Shown in pieces: positions 25,271-36,549 of a stretch of DNA of 64,000 bases (its first letter is position 1; every line of letters begins with the position of its first letter). Source of the DNA: Sarcocystis neurona (taxonomy: Eukaryota; Apicomplexa; Conoidasida; Eucoccidiorida; Sarcocystidae); NCBI GenBank assembly GCA_000727475.1, contig KL647295.1, forward strand, positions 608,839 through 672,838. The letters are read 5' to 3'. The notes under the pieces were generated by a model. It did not search any database. It worked only from the letters and a program-made list of their open reading frames with translations, and was not told the DNA's origin. The translations under genes and the position numbers were made by a program.

Positions 25271-26672
25271 ACCGACACACCTAACAGAAGGACAACAAAG
25301 CTTGTGAGTCGTTCTCCGCCAGCACCTGCTCATCTGTAGTTGGCACCCAGACAAGTATTTGTTTAACGACGGATACGCAGGAGGCGGAATGGGTAGAAGC
25401 GTGTGTCTGCTTGCATATAAGTGTGTATGTATGGATGCGTGTATATACCTCTCATGTGGGATGGGTACCTAGCGGTTGACCGGGCACATGCGCATATATG
25501 GATAGACTGCATATAGCTGCGTAGGTTTGTATGTCTTAGTGTGCGTCGTACAGGGAGCCGTGAGGCGACTCTCTCGTAGGAAGGTAGACCCGTACGTTTG
25601 CACGCACTTGGGTACATTTGCACACCAACGCTTCGATATGCACGTGTGTGCGTCCGTTGCACTCGGCTGGTTGAACGTTCCCATATCCCTGTGTCCCTAC
25701 ACGTAGCCCTACATATGTACGTGTGTGTGTGGATGGTTTTTCTGATGGCTGCCTCAGCGGCTGTGGTCACGTATATGCTTGGACGCGTAGACTTAGTGCG
25801 GAAGAGCGTTTACACGTGTAGGGTGTATAGAGACACGAAGAAAAAGGGACCAAGCGTGGGTATTAACAGGGAAGTGAAGAAACGCAGGGACACGTCTCAG
25901 AAAAGTACGTACCATAGAGAAAGGGGTACAGCGTGAGTGTATATATAGATCAACAGATAGAGAAGTGAGCAAACGGAGGGAGACCTCTAACAAAGGTTTA
26001 TACCACGTGATAAAGAGCTGAAAAATAGGTGGACGCGTTGGGAAACTACCGCTTTCGGGGTGAAACGCCAGTCCAACGCGGGATCCCCGTGTGTTGACGC
26101 GGCAAATTTGTGCATTTTTTTGACTTCTTGTTGGTGACTTTTTTCTCATTCCAGGCCCTTCTGCATACCTTCCACTCACATCACTCGTCGACGTTTACAT
26201 CTGTTCTTTGCATGGTGTCGGGCAGTTCTATTTTTCTGGGCGGCGCTTCCTGGGGGCCTCCACCCATCTTCCTTATATTTTTGCCTCACGTGAAACACCA
26301 TCCTTTCTCGAAACCCCCTGTCCAGCTGTTGACAAAACCTTCTGACTTCTCTTGGGGCGCACGTGGCCTGGGTGCCGCAAATAACGCCTCCCCTGCGTAC
26401 ATCTGGTTCGTGCAAATCTCAGTAAACGACCATCTGCGGTGTCGTGGCGCGGAGGGGAACTCGATCAAGCACCCGTTTCTGCCCCATCGAAGAACACACA
26501 CAACCGAAGCTACTTCGTGGTTACGTACGTGTATACATATATATATATATATATGTGTATTCATAAATATCTGTATTTATTTGTTACCTGTATGTGGGAC
26601 TCATTGTGCATTCATGGCACTGCTGCTGGTTCGACGGGTGTTTCCCACAATAAGGCATACTCCTTTTAACAG
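25271..26672. other. Intergenic or intronic stretch after the SET gene
   Basis: No supported exon. The part at 26110-26540 is open on the + strand (frame 26110-26685) and on two minus-strand frames, with ordinary composition in each (for example AAPRPRAPQEKSEGFVNSW on the minus strand). I cannot choose between them. A pyrimidine tract plus CAG at about 26150 looks like a + strand acceptor. Confidence 0.4.
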
Positions 26673-26868
26673 TCGCCGGATGTGAACCATCCGTCCCGCC
26701 TGCTGAAGCACAAAGTCTACGTGGAGTCTCACCCTTCCCTAGTTTCCATCTTTGTTTCGGTGTAGCGATCGGACCTGCACCAGACGTTTCTCCGGTGCTT
26801 ACTGAAGGTGCGCCTGCAGACAGTTAAGTGCACAGAGCGGCAAAAAGTCGCGGCGGCTGCACACGTGG
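26673..26868 (+). CDS. Two candidate exons of an unrecognised gene
   Basis: Exon 26673-26720 follows ACTCCTTTTAACAG and reads SPDVNHPSRLLKHKVY up to GTGGAG. A 45-nt pyrimidine-rich intron ends CGGTGTAG. Exon 26766-26868 then reads RSDLHQTFLRCLLKVRLQTV and continues KCTERQKVAAAAHV to a GG|GTGAAT donor. The join is in phase and the product looks helical and basic. I do not recognise it. A later acceptor at about 27616 would allow a short C-terminus in phase, but this is speculative. Confidence 0.4.
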
Positions 26869-28024
26869 GTGAATACATACCTGCTTCTGGCAGGGAGGAG
26901 AGGCGAACACAGATATCCAGTGACACGTGCGCGACGTCCTGAATGGACGCACATATATATACATATATATATATGTACTATATTTGTATGTAGACAGAGG
27001 TTATATCGACTCATCGCTGTAGACAAGCACAGGTTTCTGTTTCCTGCCTGTGTGCGCGGATACGTGTGCACGAGGGCTTCTCTACGTTCTGCATTAATAT
27101 ATGTATAGGCTAGTGTATGTGTGGGTGTCTGTGTACGTATGTTTGAATGTGTGTCTGAATGCAGGTATGTATACACATGTGCTTACACGTGTGCATTTGT
27201 GTATTTGTGTGTGTATACATGTAAGTACATACATGTGATTCCACATGCACATGCACAGACGGATAAATATCGAGCGTACGTAGTGTGAAGCCAGTTTTCC
27301 ACGTGTGCGTGGGGTCGATGCCCATGAATTGCCAAAAGCGCAGCAGTGAAAATACCTCCACGAGGAGCCTGCAGAGGCGGTGAAGTCCCAGCATTGTTGC
27401 AGGCGACACACCTGTTTATCACTGTACACTGAAATTTGTGTGTCTCTTTTCCGTGTGCTGTTGACTCTCTCATTATTCCGCACACTGTGTAATGTCACTG
27501 AAGAGATTTTCACATCCTCAAGAAGTGACTGACAGTCTTGCCTCTCGCCAAAAGCAAAGAAGCGTTGGCGCAGGCCGTACACGTATCTGAAGTGCACATC
27601 ACGACAGTATTCCTGTGCAGAAGCCTGTCTTCATGTCTCGACTTCAGCCGCTTACTGAGGCACACGCTATACCCACACGTGCTGGTGTGGATGTGGATGG
27701 CTCAATAGCAGTGCCACCGGGTGCAGGTAGACGAATGTGTACTGTGTGAGTATTTGCACACCCCCGCATCAGGTGACAAGCCATTTTTTTACCAAGACAC
27801 AAAGTCACATAAAAGAACATGCACGTGTCTGCGAATGTGTACACTGGCACTGTTGCACAACAGAAGCCGCTCTACGTCGTGTGCCTGTTTCTTGTCATTC
27901 ATATGGCTATTAATGCTCGCCTGTACTAGGCTCCACTGTCGTTGGGTTTTCGCAGGCAGAGGAGGATGCCATCTGCGGCGCTCACCAACAAGTGTCTAGA
28001 TGGAAAAAAACGGAGGCAGGTGCT
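26869..28024. other. Region with weak coding signals
   Basis: Contains TATATG/GTAC microsatellite DNA (26950-27240) and a minus-strand open frame (27597-27094, 167 codons) whose first 100 residues look ordinary but have no motif. A + strand segment at 27617-27712 (HAIPTRAGVDVDGS) has ordinary composition and CAG and GTAGAC borders. Nothing here is firm. Confidence 0.35.
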
Positions 28025-28084
28025 AAATACGCCACACAGATGTGCTGACGTTTATAAACGTCAGCACATCTGTGTGGCGTATTT
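28025..28084. repeat. Perfect 60-bp palindrome
   Basis: The left half, 28025-28054 (AAATACGCCACACAGATGTG then CTGACGTTTA), is followed with no spacer by its exact reverse complement at 28055-28084, centred on TTTA/TAAA. It could extrude as a cruciform, be a joined pair of terminal inverted repeats, or mark an assembly fold-back. The arms do not extend beyond 30 bp. Confidence 0.95.
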
Positions 28085-30249
28085 GTCGCCAGCCTCAAAA
28101 ACTGCTGCCGCAATTTCTGAGCTGGAAGACTTTCGCAAGCCTGCCGACCTGTTCTGTCTTAGACAACGTCCCGCGTTTGGAAGGGGCAGGAGGGTTCTCC
28201 ACTGTGCACACCTGCGAACTTCTTTGAGTAAAATGGAATATCTTATTCAGCTTTCCGTTCTTCTCTCCTGCCTTTGGACAGCTGCAACCTGCTGCAAAGT
28301 AGACAGTAGACAGTCCGTCTAGTATCCGTGTGCTGCGCTTAGACGCTTTCAAGCCAAAAATATGCCCACTGCTAAAGAAGCACCTGCGTCCCGCCCGACT
28401 TACATGCGGTTCCGAGTCTCCTCACTCACTGCGAAGGGTCGCCTAAACGGTTATGTGCGTACTCGAGACGGACCTGTGAGAGCACTTCAACTAGTAAAAG
28501 ATTTCAAATGCAGAAGTTGCCAGAGACGAGACACCACAATTACTTTTTAGACCGGTGTTCACAAGTAGTTTTTCTCTCTTTTGGGGTGCGTTCTACTTGT
28601 ACGCGATTTCTCGTGCTGGACCTTAGTCTCCCATTAGAGGAACAAGTGCCAGCTGCCGCGCCTGTAAAAGTCAACTTCTTGCAGGAACTTATCAGTCGTG
28701 TTTCTGTTTACGTGTAATATACGTGAACGTATGGAGATGCAGATACAAGGAGCCAGATGGCGCGGATGAAAGACACCGTGGAAGCGCTCATGTCTACGTA
28801 GGCCTGTGCAACAAACGCACTCACCTGGAAGGGCGCACGCACACACTAAAAGGCGCGCGTGTTGTTTTACGTGCATGGGGCGTGCACCCTAGGTCGTAAG
28901 TGCAGAATTGGTATTGCCACGGCAAACGTCTTGTTTCCCATGCATGACGTGCAATGTAGGTCCTAAGCACAGATGTGGGATTACCTCCAGGACGAAGACG
29001 GGGTTCCTTCTTTTCGGCACCCACGACTGAGGCTCATGTTGTCGAATTCGGCCCTCATTACCAGACCATGTATGAAACCGTACGATCGGTTACGTACAGT
29101 CTTTGTTAATGGTGTCTATGTAGGCAGCGTACGGTTTTGTATCGAAAGACCTCATCCACGCCGGCAATATGTCCAAAGATGTCAGTCACTGCCGAGGTAG
29201 GGGGGCGTAGATAAGTAGCTCTGTGCCTGTTATGCATGCTCCTTCCACCAAGGTTATGTCCGTAAACTTCTGCATAAGACTTCCTGAAGATTTCATGTTC
29301 CTTCGTTTGCTGATGTCTGATACGGAGCACCCATCAATAGTCGCGTGTGTTCTGGAAATTTTAACGTTGAACAAGCCTTTGGCCTGCCATGGCGCAGAGT
29401 GTCCTATGCGAGTCATTGACGTGGTTTGGCTTGAAATTTTACTTCATGCGTAGCACGGCAAGGACGAAAAGTGTACCCTGACGTCCAGCATTAGCCACAT
29501 GTGTTGTGAAGAGATTTTACGAATTTCTTCTGCTGAAAATTACCGGTTCGAGTGTTTGTTTCTCTGCAGTAGAAGTATCCTCGGGATCACAAATTCTGTG
29601 TTTACTAGTTGGGAAGTTCTCATTCGAAGTTTCATTTCTTAGAAGCGTAGGAATGTTTTACGTGAGTGTTCACAAGTAAAAAGTGAATATTCAGGTGTAC
29701 ACAAAAGTAGAAGCGTGGACGAACTCCACGTCGCCTCGCGCCTCTAATGCACCGTCTTCAAAACATCAAAAGCAAGTGAAATTAACTGACACAACCCAGT
29801 TAGATAAACTATGCAACTGCGGGGCATCCACTAGAGACAAATTTCAGGTGCACTGTTGTGTTGGAATACCTCTCGGAAAAACATCCAACGGGACTGTTCG
29901 AGTACGTGTCTGCACTTCGTGACCTCGCTATTAATTCTTATATTTCCTCTCGAAAAGACACCAACACCAAATACGTGTATGTCTGGAAAACTTTACTGCA
30001 AGTTCAAAACACCTTCGTTTAAATAAATCGGCGTCTGCATCATACCTTTCTGCAGGGCGTCACAACATTAGAACTGGCTGTACGTGCGCATCACGTTCTC
30101 ACTCCGTGAGGGGGCGCAACGACAGCAACGCACATACAAAGGTGAGTGTATCCGGGACAACCCTACGGGTGGAAACAGTGAAATCTCGGGTTTTCCCGAC
30201 ATGGTTTCGCATCCAAGCTTCTACAAGTCACTGAAGCATGCGAGTCCTT

Positions 30250-31490
30250 TCCGGATACCTATGCTCTTTACGAAGAGCGTAGATTTTTCACGCTCACACA
30301 TGTACAAGCCTGTCGAGCCTGTCGATGAGATGGCCTGTCCCGACGGAGTTCACGCACTGCGGAAAGAGTTGCGTATTTTGCAAAAGTGTACGTCTTTCCT
30401 TTTCTTGCAGCCTTTGGTGGCGAGCAGAAGACTGCAGAAAAACGGGAAACAAAATTTGGACGCTCATTACGGTTCAGAGCTTTCTTTTCCAAGCTTATAC
30501 TACCGTACAGTTCAGGCCTCTCTTTGATCAGAATCCTGAGATATTTTGATAATGAAATGGTAGAATGCGGTTGCTAAGTGCACTTGACAATCGCAGGAAA
30601 TCACCAAGACGTTCTTTGAGATGCAAACGTGCTGGGGGACATGTGCGTCAACGGTCGGCCGCGGAGAGAACCGCATGTTTGACGTTGAGTCTTTTACATA
30701 GGCAATGGGGTAACGTTGACTGCACCGTTACGCGGAAGGTCATTCCCCGTACTACAGCTGCAGGGGCAATGGGTCCTTCCGCTGTTGTAGGGTACAGCGG
30801 AAAAGATGCGTTGAAGACAACCTCTGACTTGGGGTGGTCGGGTTTCGTACGGCTTTTCAGCCTTGTTGTACGGAAAGAATATTCTTAACAGTGGCGACAA
30901 AAACCCCATTTTTTACTCTTCGAGTCAACGGCCCTTAAATATTCTTTGAAACTACGTGGGTTTGTGAGGAGGGCCGTACGTAGTAACCTGTTCGCGGTTA
31001 AGGTGTTCGACGGAGCGCACGTCGAGTGGAAGTCGCAGATAATTTCCGCCTCTCCATTTCATTCGACGTACAGCTATCGGATGCTCCGGGGGTCGAGGAA
31101 AATTTAGTGTTTTGCCAAAACACTCAGGCCATGACGAACCGTTATGAAGAAATCCTAGGGGATGCCACGCGCAAGAAGAACTTTTTCGACCCCCCGACTG
31201 CCGCTTCTACTCCGAACTGGTTTGCCCTGCCGCGCCAGAAGGAGGCAGGGTATTTCTGGCTTTCCCTTTTACCACGTTGTCCCTGCCTACGCTGAATTCG
31301 CGTGTCTCGGCATTTTATGCTCGGTTAGCTGCTCGAAAAGCCGTCCATATCTGCGGATTTCTTCGCCTTACGTGGTGCAGATCACCCCCTACGCCGTTTC
31401 TATCCTAGAAGATGTGGTTGTCAGCCTAGAATAAATTCAATGGCAGTCGATGCTCTTTCCTGGACCCTTGAGTAAGACTCAGTCACGTCG
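30250..31490 (+). mobile_element. Possible degenerate Ty3/gypsy retroelement remnant
   Basis: At about 31440-31475 the + strand reads NSMAVDALSW, close to the N.VADALSR motif that ends the RNase H domain of Ty3/gypsy polyproteins. Upstream, 30300-30520 contains LRKELR and a QPLVASRRLQKNGK stretch that loosely recalls the start of a gypsy reverse transcriptase, but no YxDD box is visible and stops interrupt all frames. If real it is a decayed copy without an intact gene. Confidence 0.25.
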
Positions 31491-32764
31491 GATGTGTTTA
31501 CACGTGTGCTGGAAAATCCGTGTCCTCGTAGTAGCTATGATACCAACTATTTGAGTCTCTTTGCTTTACGGTAAGACTGCGTAGCCTACGCATTTTATGT
31601 GCAGGAAATTTGCTCCCCTAGTCGCCCAGCCGTATAAACTCACACAGGTCTACGTCCCTCCATGAAAGCATATGCCCCTGAAGGAGAAGGTGCACCTAAG
31701 CACGTTACAATATGCGAGAAGAGTTTCTCCGCCTGCACTTGACATCTACTCGATCGCTTTACGCTCCGGTGGTAGCCGTTTGTTGAAGGGTCGCACAATC
31801 GGTCTGACATCTTAACTTACTTGCCTCTGCCCACCTCGGCCTTACGGCCACGTGACTAGCGTCTGCACGGCATTTAGCGTTTAGAAGCAGGTACACATGT
31901 GCTCGTTTATCCACTTGAGTGCCGAGAAAGAATACGAAGTACACGTGTGCACTGACGCTTGTTAGGTGCTGCGTTTCCATCCTGACACACCGCACGCAAC
32001 GCACTGGGCAATCGCACTGCCGGAAACTGCGGGATTTTGGTGGGAAGATATATTTGCACTTTCATCCAATGATTCAGGCCTATAGAGCAGTGCACACGCA
32101 GACATATATTTTTTGTTCACAGGTTGGTGAACAATGTAGCCTGAATTTAGAGTATTTGCATTCGTAAACGTGTTGCGAGCTGTAGGCTTCTCCCACGCAT
32201 ACATAACAATGAAAAAGGTGCTTAGGCCCATCACATCGCATGAATGTGTGAACACCACACTACGCCTTCTATTCTTTCACGGCCCCGATCACGGCACTGC
32301 GTCAACGACATATTTATGGTAGTGCCTTTGCACAGAAGAACGTGTCAGTCTTAGGATAACGTCCACATGCAATCAGCGTTGGACTTACCCGGCGCCGTTG
32401 AACAAATGCATTTCGGCGGATACGGGGGCTTTGGCGAGTACGCGCTCACACGTGATGGACAAAGAAACTGCACAAATCATGAAAAATATGACGTGGACGC
32501 ACTGCTCGAGCCTGCAGGCGACACACAAGGAGTCAAAAACACAAACGAAAAGAAGTAAGTTGCACACATACACACACACACACACAGTGTATATACGGAC
32601 GTACGCTCGTCTTTGTGTGTCTACACGTATCTGGATGTCGTAATTGTATCCGGTGAGTTGTCAAGTCTTCAAAAAAAATAACAGTCCTTGACTGAAAGTG
32701 CAGCACCACTAATTGACACACAGCTCCATTTAATTCTACCACCCCACTCGATAGCTCACACAGC

Positions 32765-33122
32765 GCATGCTGAAGTGTACTGTTAAAATATATATATCCT
32801 CGGCGTGCCATGGAGTGCTCGTGTCCGCACGGGCTTCTCTTCGCACAGAGTTCTATATATATGTGTGCAGTTCGTGATTCATAGGCAGTAAAGCGTGCGT
32901 ATGGGCCGGTGGCGGCGTGAGAGTGTTGGTCTTCACGTCTAGGCGTACGCTGAAGTGTACTGCTAAAATATATATGTCATCGGCGTGCCATGGAGTGCTC
33001 GTGTCCGCACGGGCTTCCCTTCCCACAGAATTATATATATATATGTGTACAGTTCGTGATTCATAGAGAGTAAAGCGTAGTGCGTGTGGGCCTGTGACGG
33101 CGTGAGAGTGTTGGTGTTCACG
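32765..33122 (+). repeat. Direct tandem duplication, 180-bp period
   Basis: Two copies (32765-32944 and 32945-33122) share GCTGAAGTGTACTG, CGGCGTGCCATGGAGTGCTC, GTGTCCGCACGGGCTTC, CAGTTCGTGATTCATAG and GGCGTGAGAGTGTTGGT at a constant 180-bp offset, with small substitutions. No frame is conserved between copies. Confidence 0.9.
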
Positions 33123-33643
33123 CGGCAGACGCTTAGCTTGTTTTCCCTGCGTCAAGGGCTAACGTAAAATCACAGGACGATTCTACATTTTCCAAGGTGG
33201 CGAGCATTCCTGTTAGACTATCTCTAGGTACCCTTCACTCCCAACGCCTCTGAATAAAATCTAGCGTCCCACCATCACTACATTCACCTAGCACCTCCCT
33301 GGCAGTCACTACAGGCTTTCTTTGATACACGACTATTATTGACAAGTAGACATTGGTATCTACTAGTCAATACCTTGCTGCCCAGTTTTGTTTCTTGCAT
33401 GTTTCACAAGGGATGGAACTTGTTCGAAAAGGGTGCGTCTGCAAGTTGGGGAGGCCTCGGTTCTCCTAGTGTGTGGACCCCCTGTGAAAATCAGCACAAC
33501 TGGCAAAGTGCATCCTCTTTCAACAAATCGTGTCCCTCCGTGCACCTCACTCCTCTTCGTTGCGAAGCTCCCTATGAAGAAGTAGTTTGAAGTTCGAAAT
33601 CAAATGAAATGAGTCCGAAAACAGCTCAAGACACAGGTGAGGC

Positions 33644-34021
33644 ATGTGTATGCACGTTAAAGGTGTGGTCTTCCGTGAAGTCGTTCGCCCCCGTTATTGT
33701 CTGGTGTGTCATCTGGGAGAGAAACCGCTACCCCGGTGCAGCCAACAAGACAGAAGTGATATGAGTGGTAATATACCTCGCCAACCATATTTCCTCGTTG
33801 TGAGAAAACTGACTCCGCGCAGAGTTTACGCAGTGCAAAGGCGCGGGTCAACAGTCATTGGAGCGGAGCGCACGTGGTTGCAAGCGCTTCACGTGAAGCC
33901 CAGTTTCATCAGTAAAACTCTGAACGGTATCTGCAACAATAAAGTTCAACATTATCTTTCCGACGTAAAGTTGTACTTTTGTGCATTGCGTCGCACAGCA
34001 GATCAAGAAGCATATTTTTGA
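33644..34021 (+). CDS. Small open frame, possible integrase-tail remnant
   Basis: A 125-codon frame. Its middle part (RQPYFLVVRKLTPRRVYAV) vaguely resembles the C-terminal 'KL.p.w.GP..V' segment of gypsy integrases, which would fit the element trace upstream. There is no catalytic motif and the frame may be chance. Confidence 0.2.
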   Translation: MCMHVKGVVFREVVRPRYCLVCHLGEKPLPRCSQQDRSDMSGNIPRQPYFLVVRKLTPRRVYAVQRRGSTVIGAERTWLQALHVKPSFISKTLNGICNNKVQHYLSDVKLYFCALRRTADQEAYF

Positions 34022-34111
34022 ACGGCCTGTTTCCGTAGTTACCTACTGATATTGTGCAAATTGTGACAGAGCCTACAATGAGCGATCTTTCAAGCTCTTC
34101 TTTGGCAAAAA

Positions 34112-34321
34112 ATGCGGCGCAGATGCATGCCGTTGGGCGTGTCGTTTGTGTTGTACTTTTCGCTGCTGTACGTGTTGCTTCCTGCCACGATACGGCCGTT
34201 CTTCCTAGCAGTGCTGCTGCTGCTGTCGGCAGTTATTGCTTCATGTGAATGTCCTCCCTTGTTCCTGCGACTACGGAGCTGCCGCTGGCAATTGATCGCC
34301 CATCTTCTGGTTGCCCCCGAG
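34112..34321 (+). CDS. Candidate first exon with two hydrophobic segments
   Basis: Starts at an ATG followed by RRRCMPLG, then two hydrophobic stretches (residues about 9-25 and 27-43, the latter RPFFLAVLLLLSAVIASCE). A short basic tail follows up to CCCGAG|GTGACA. It could be a signal anchor or two-helix membrane start. The frame starting at 34078 gives an alternative signal-peptide-like start. I could not join it in phase to a later exon. Confidence 0.35.
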
Positions 34322-34581
34322 GTGACAGGCTAGTCGACGCTGAGAGTGTCAGGTACTGCATGTGATGCCCCTGTGCCTTTCCTCCTCTACTATCTTGGTG
34401 CTGTTGACGTTAGTGTTGCAGGAAGTTCCCTCTGGGCACAACAGGGTGGCACGCTGATGTACATATACACATCCATTGCGTGTTCCGGCCGACGTACCGG
34501 TCTACCCATAACTCTGCATAGGTCTGTTTGGAGCTGCTGGTGCGTTTCCGTACGTACACACGCCAGTGTATATATCTGCAG

Positions 34582-35064
34582 CTACAGAGCACCCTAAATC
34601 CGCTGACGCAGCGCAACCCACGCAAGCCCACAGGAACGGCCTTATTAAGGGAGTATGACGTTGGTGCTGGCGTTACACTTTTTCTGCTATGTGGTACGGC
34701 GTCACGACCAGCACCTGACGCAGCAGGTGCAGAGATAGCAGATGCAGGGGCAGCAGATGCAGGGGTAGCAGATGCAGGGGTAGCAGGTGCAAGCGTAGCA
34801 GGAGCAAAGGCAGAAGCTGCAGGGTCCTCAGGAGCGAATACTGCAGAAGCACAAGCAGCAGGAAGAGCTCCTCGTGGAGCGCAGTGTATGTGGGAGCAGC
34901 TGCGTGCTCATGAAGCAGCACCACAGATGCAGGCGGACGAGGAGTCCGTATACTGCTTGTCCAACGCGTTCACTGTGGCGGGCGGTTGTCAGAGCAGCGT
35001 ACCGTCGACAGACAGCAGCATGAGCAGACGGCATCGTGGCGTCTTCTGCAGAAGCTGTTCCTGA
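34582..35064 (+). CDS. Candidate Ala-rich exon
   Basis: Opens after ATATCTGCAG in phase 0 and reads LQSTLNPLTQRNPRKPTGTA, then an imperfect 15-bp repeat giving ADAGV units (34720-34800). Ordinary sequence follows around CMWEQLRAHEAAPQMQADEE and a stop at 35064; a donor before the stop is possible. The Gln-reading frame of the same repeat is interrupted by four TAG codons (see findings). Confidence 0.4.
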   Translation, partial: LQSTLNPLTQRNPRKPTGTALLREYDVGAGVTLFLLCGTASRPAPDAAGAEIADAGAADAGVADAGVAGASVAGAKAEAAGSSGANTAEAQAAGRAPRGAQCMWEQLRAHEAAPQMQADEESVYCLSNAFTVAGGCQSSVPSTDSSMSRRHRGVFCRSCS

Positions 35065-35927
35065 TACGGATACTAATTTTAGTTGCACATTGCTATGATG
35101 TGGGGTGCTATTGCTCTTGCTGCTGCTGCTGCTGCCCTTGACACCATCTTCGCGGTTCTTTGCCTGCGCATCTTGTTCTGTACTACAGCGCATAAGCAAG
35201 TGTCACATCTGCGGACCCTCGTCACAGCCCAGTTACAGTCCAATTCGATATCAGTCACGTTCACCAGTGTTACTGATGCTGCTGTCGTAGCCTCATACTC
35301 GCTGCCGGTGTCTGCGGATCAGGCTGGGCGGGATCCGCTTGAGGCGCCTTCGCGGCGGCTGTCTGCCGCTGGTGCGGTGCAGAGTAGCAGGACGTAAAAC
35401 GCTGCGCAAGAAGAAGAGGCTCTCTGCGGGACAATAACATCATGCTCGACACGGTGTTCTGGACGTAGGAGCAGCAACGGATGACGGGGGACTGCGTGCT
35501 GCTGCTCTTGCTCTTCTTGTTGGCTGTCATGCGCCCTACATACGACCTGCAGTTGCTGCCATGCACACTAGTGGTGTTCTACTACTACTGCTACCGTTCG
35601 TGCTGCGCTGGTGCTGCTCCTCCTGCTCGGCGCGCGCGCAGGTCTCGCTCCTGCTGCTGCTCCCTGCTGCTCCTGCAGCTGCATCACGGCAGCTAAGCGC
35701 GCAGTAGCGCCTCGCGCCCCTCACTCAACAGTATTACTGGTACTACGCGCCAGTAGTAGTATGGCGTAACCTGTTGCGGGACTCGTGCTGCTGCTGCTCA
35801 GGTGCTGCTGTGCTGCTGCCTCTCTGACCTGCAGGAGTAGCGCGCTGCTGGCGGCGAGGAAATTTGGGCGCCGACCAGCAGTAGTAGCGGCACCCGCAAG
35901 CGCTGCAGCAGCAAAGGCAGCCGCAAC

Positions 35928-36347
35928 ATGAGCAGCAATGCGAAGAACGTATACAGGGAAGTGTCTGGGCAGGTGTCTGTCTGTGCTGTGCCACTGCCGA
36001 TGGAGGAGGACGACACGACGAAGTTGAGGAGCACCCACCGCAATATACAGAGCCGCGTATGTATGAGAACAGCAAGAGAAACCGGCAGCACCGGCAGAAG
36101 GTCGCGCGCGCAGCAGCAGCAGCAGGAGCAGCCCAGTACCAGCACCAGAGGAGTAGCTGCAGACGCAGCGAAATTTTTGTCGGCACCAGCACCTGTTCAG
36201 AGGAAACTCCTTCGCACTTTCTGTCACCGCGCCGTCTTCGCCTGGCTTCAAGGAGCAGCGAGGCAGCCGCGAGACCAGCAGGGGCCCACCAGCAGCACGA
36301 AGAGCCGCAGCAGCAGCAGCAGAACGAGGGGCCGCACAACAGGGTGA
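35928..36347 (+). CDS. Candidate exon, Gln/Ser-rich
   Basis: 139 codons from an ATG (MSSNAKNVYREVSGQVSVCA). A CAG run gives AQQQQQEQP, then ordinary sequence follows (FLSAPAPVQRKLLRTFCHRA) to a TGA. The minus strand is also open here (35743-36525), but its product is almost pure Cys/Leu from CTG/TGC and looks like a shadow. Confidence 0.4.
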   Translation: MSSNAKNVYREVSGQVSVCAVPLPMEEDDTTKLRSTHRNIQSRVCMRTARETGSTGRRSRAQQQQQEQPSTSTRGVAADAAKFLSAPAPVQRKLLRTFCHRAVFAWLQGAARQPRDQQGPTSSTKSRSSSSRTRGRTTG

Positions 36348-36360
36348 GGAGGAGGGGCAG

Positions 36361-36549
36361 AAGAAGTGTACGCGCAGCAGAAGCAGCAGAAGCATGAACT
36401 GCTGCGGGAGCGGCAGGTCCAGCAAAGGGTGCGTCAACGTCAGGTGTACCATCAGCAGGGCATGAAGCAGCATATACGAGGCAGCAGCAGCCGCAGCAGC
36501 AGCAGCCGGTATACATTACCTCCACTCACAAACGCGGAACCCCCGCGCT
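36361..36549 (+). CDS. Candidate Gln-rich exon
   Basis: After AGGAGGGGCAG the frame reads VYAQQKQQKHELLRERQVQQ and on to a TGA at 36547-36549. It is a charged, probably coiled-coil segment in the same frame as the preceding candidate, but separated from it by an in-frame TGA at 36345. Exon borders are unresolved. Confidence 0.33.

Larger units (their letters stand above)
27650..34075. other. Repeat-poor segment lacking CAG and TATATG arrays
   Basis: About 6.4 kb with almost none of the microsatellites that fill the rest of the window. It holds many short frames on both strands and no long one. The composition matches the repeat-poor segments known from Eimeria chromosomes. Apart from the separately listed palindrome, duplication and gypsy-like traces I see nothing definite. 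Confidence 0.6.

Noticed and set aside
26110..26685. 191-codon + strand frame with many Phe, Pro and Trp
   Set aside because: Two minus-strand frames over the same bases look equally protein-like, with no motif in any of them. I could not justify a strand.
27617..27760. Possible dUTPase fragment (AGVDVDGSIAVPPGAG)
   Set aside because: Only a few residues match the family pattern; none of the later dUTPase motifs follow in any frame.
34700..34870. Reassignment of TAG to Gln
   Set aside because: No ciliate-like code is known in coccidia, and the supported genes here end in normal TAG or TGA. Decay or use of the Ala frame is simpler.
36341..36360. A 17-nt mini-intron removing the TGA at 36345
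   Set aside because: GT and AG are present, but removing 17 nt shifts the frame into an early stop, so it does not restore the reading frame.
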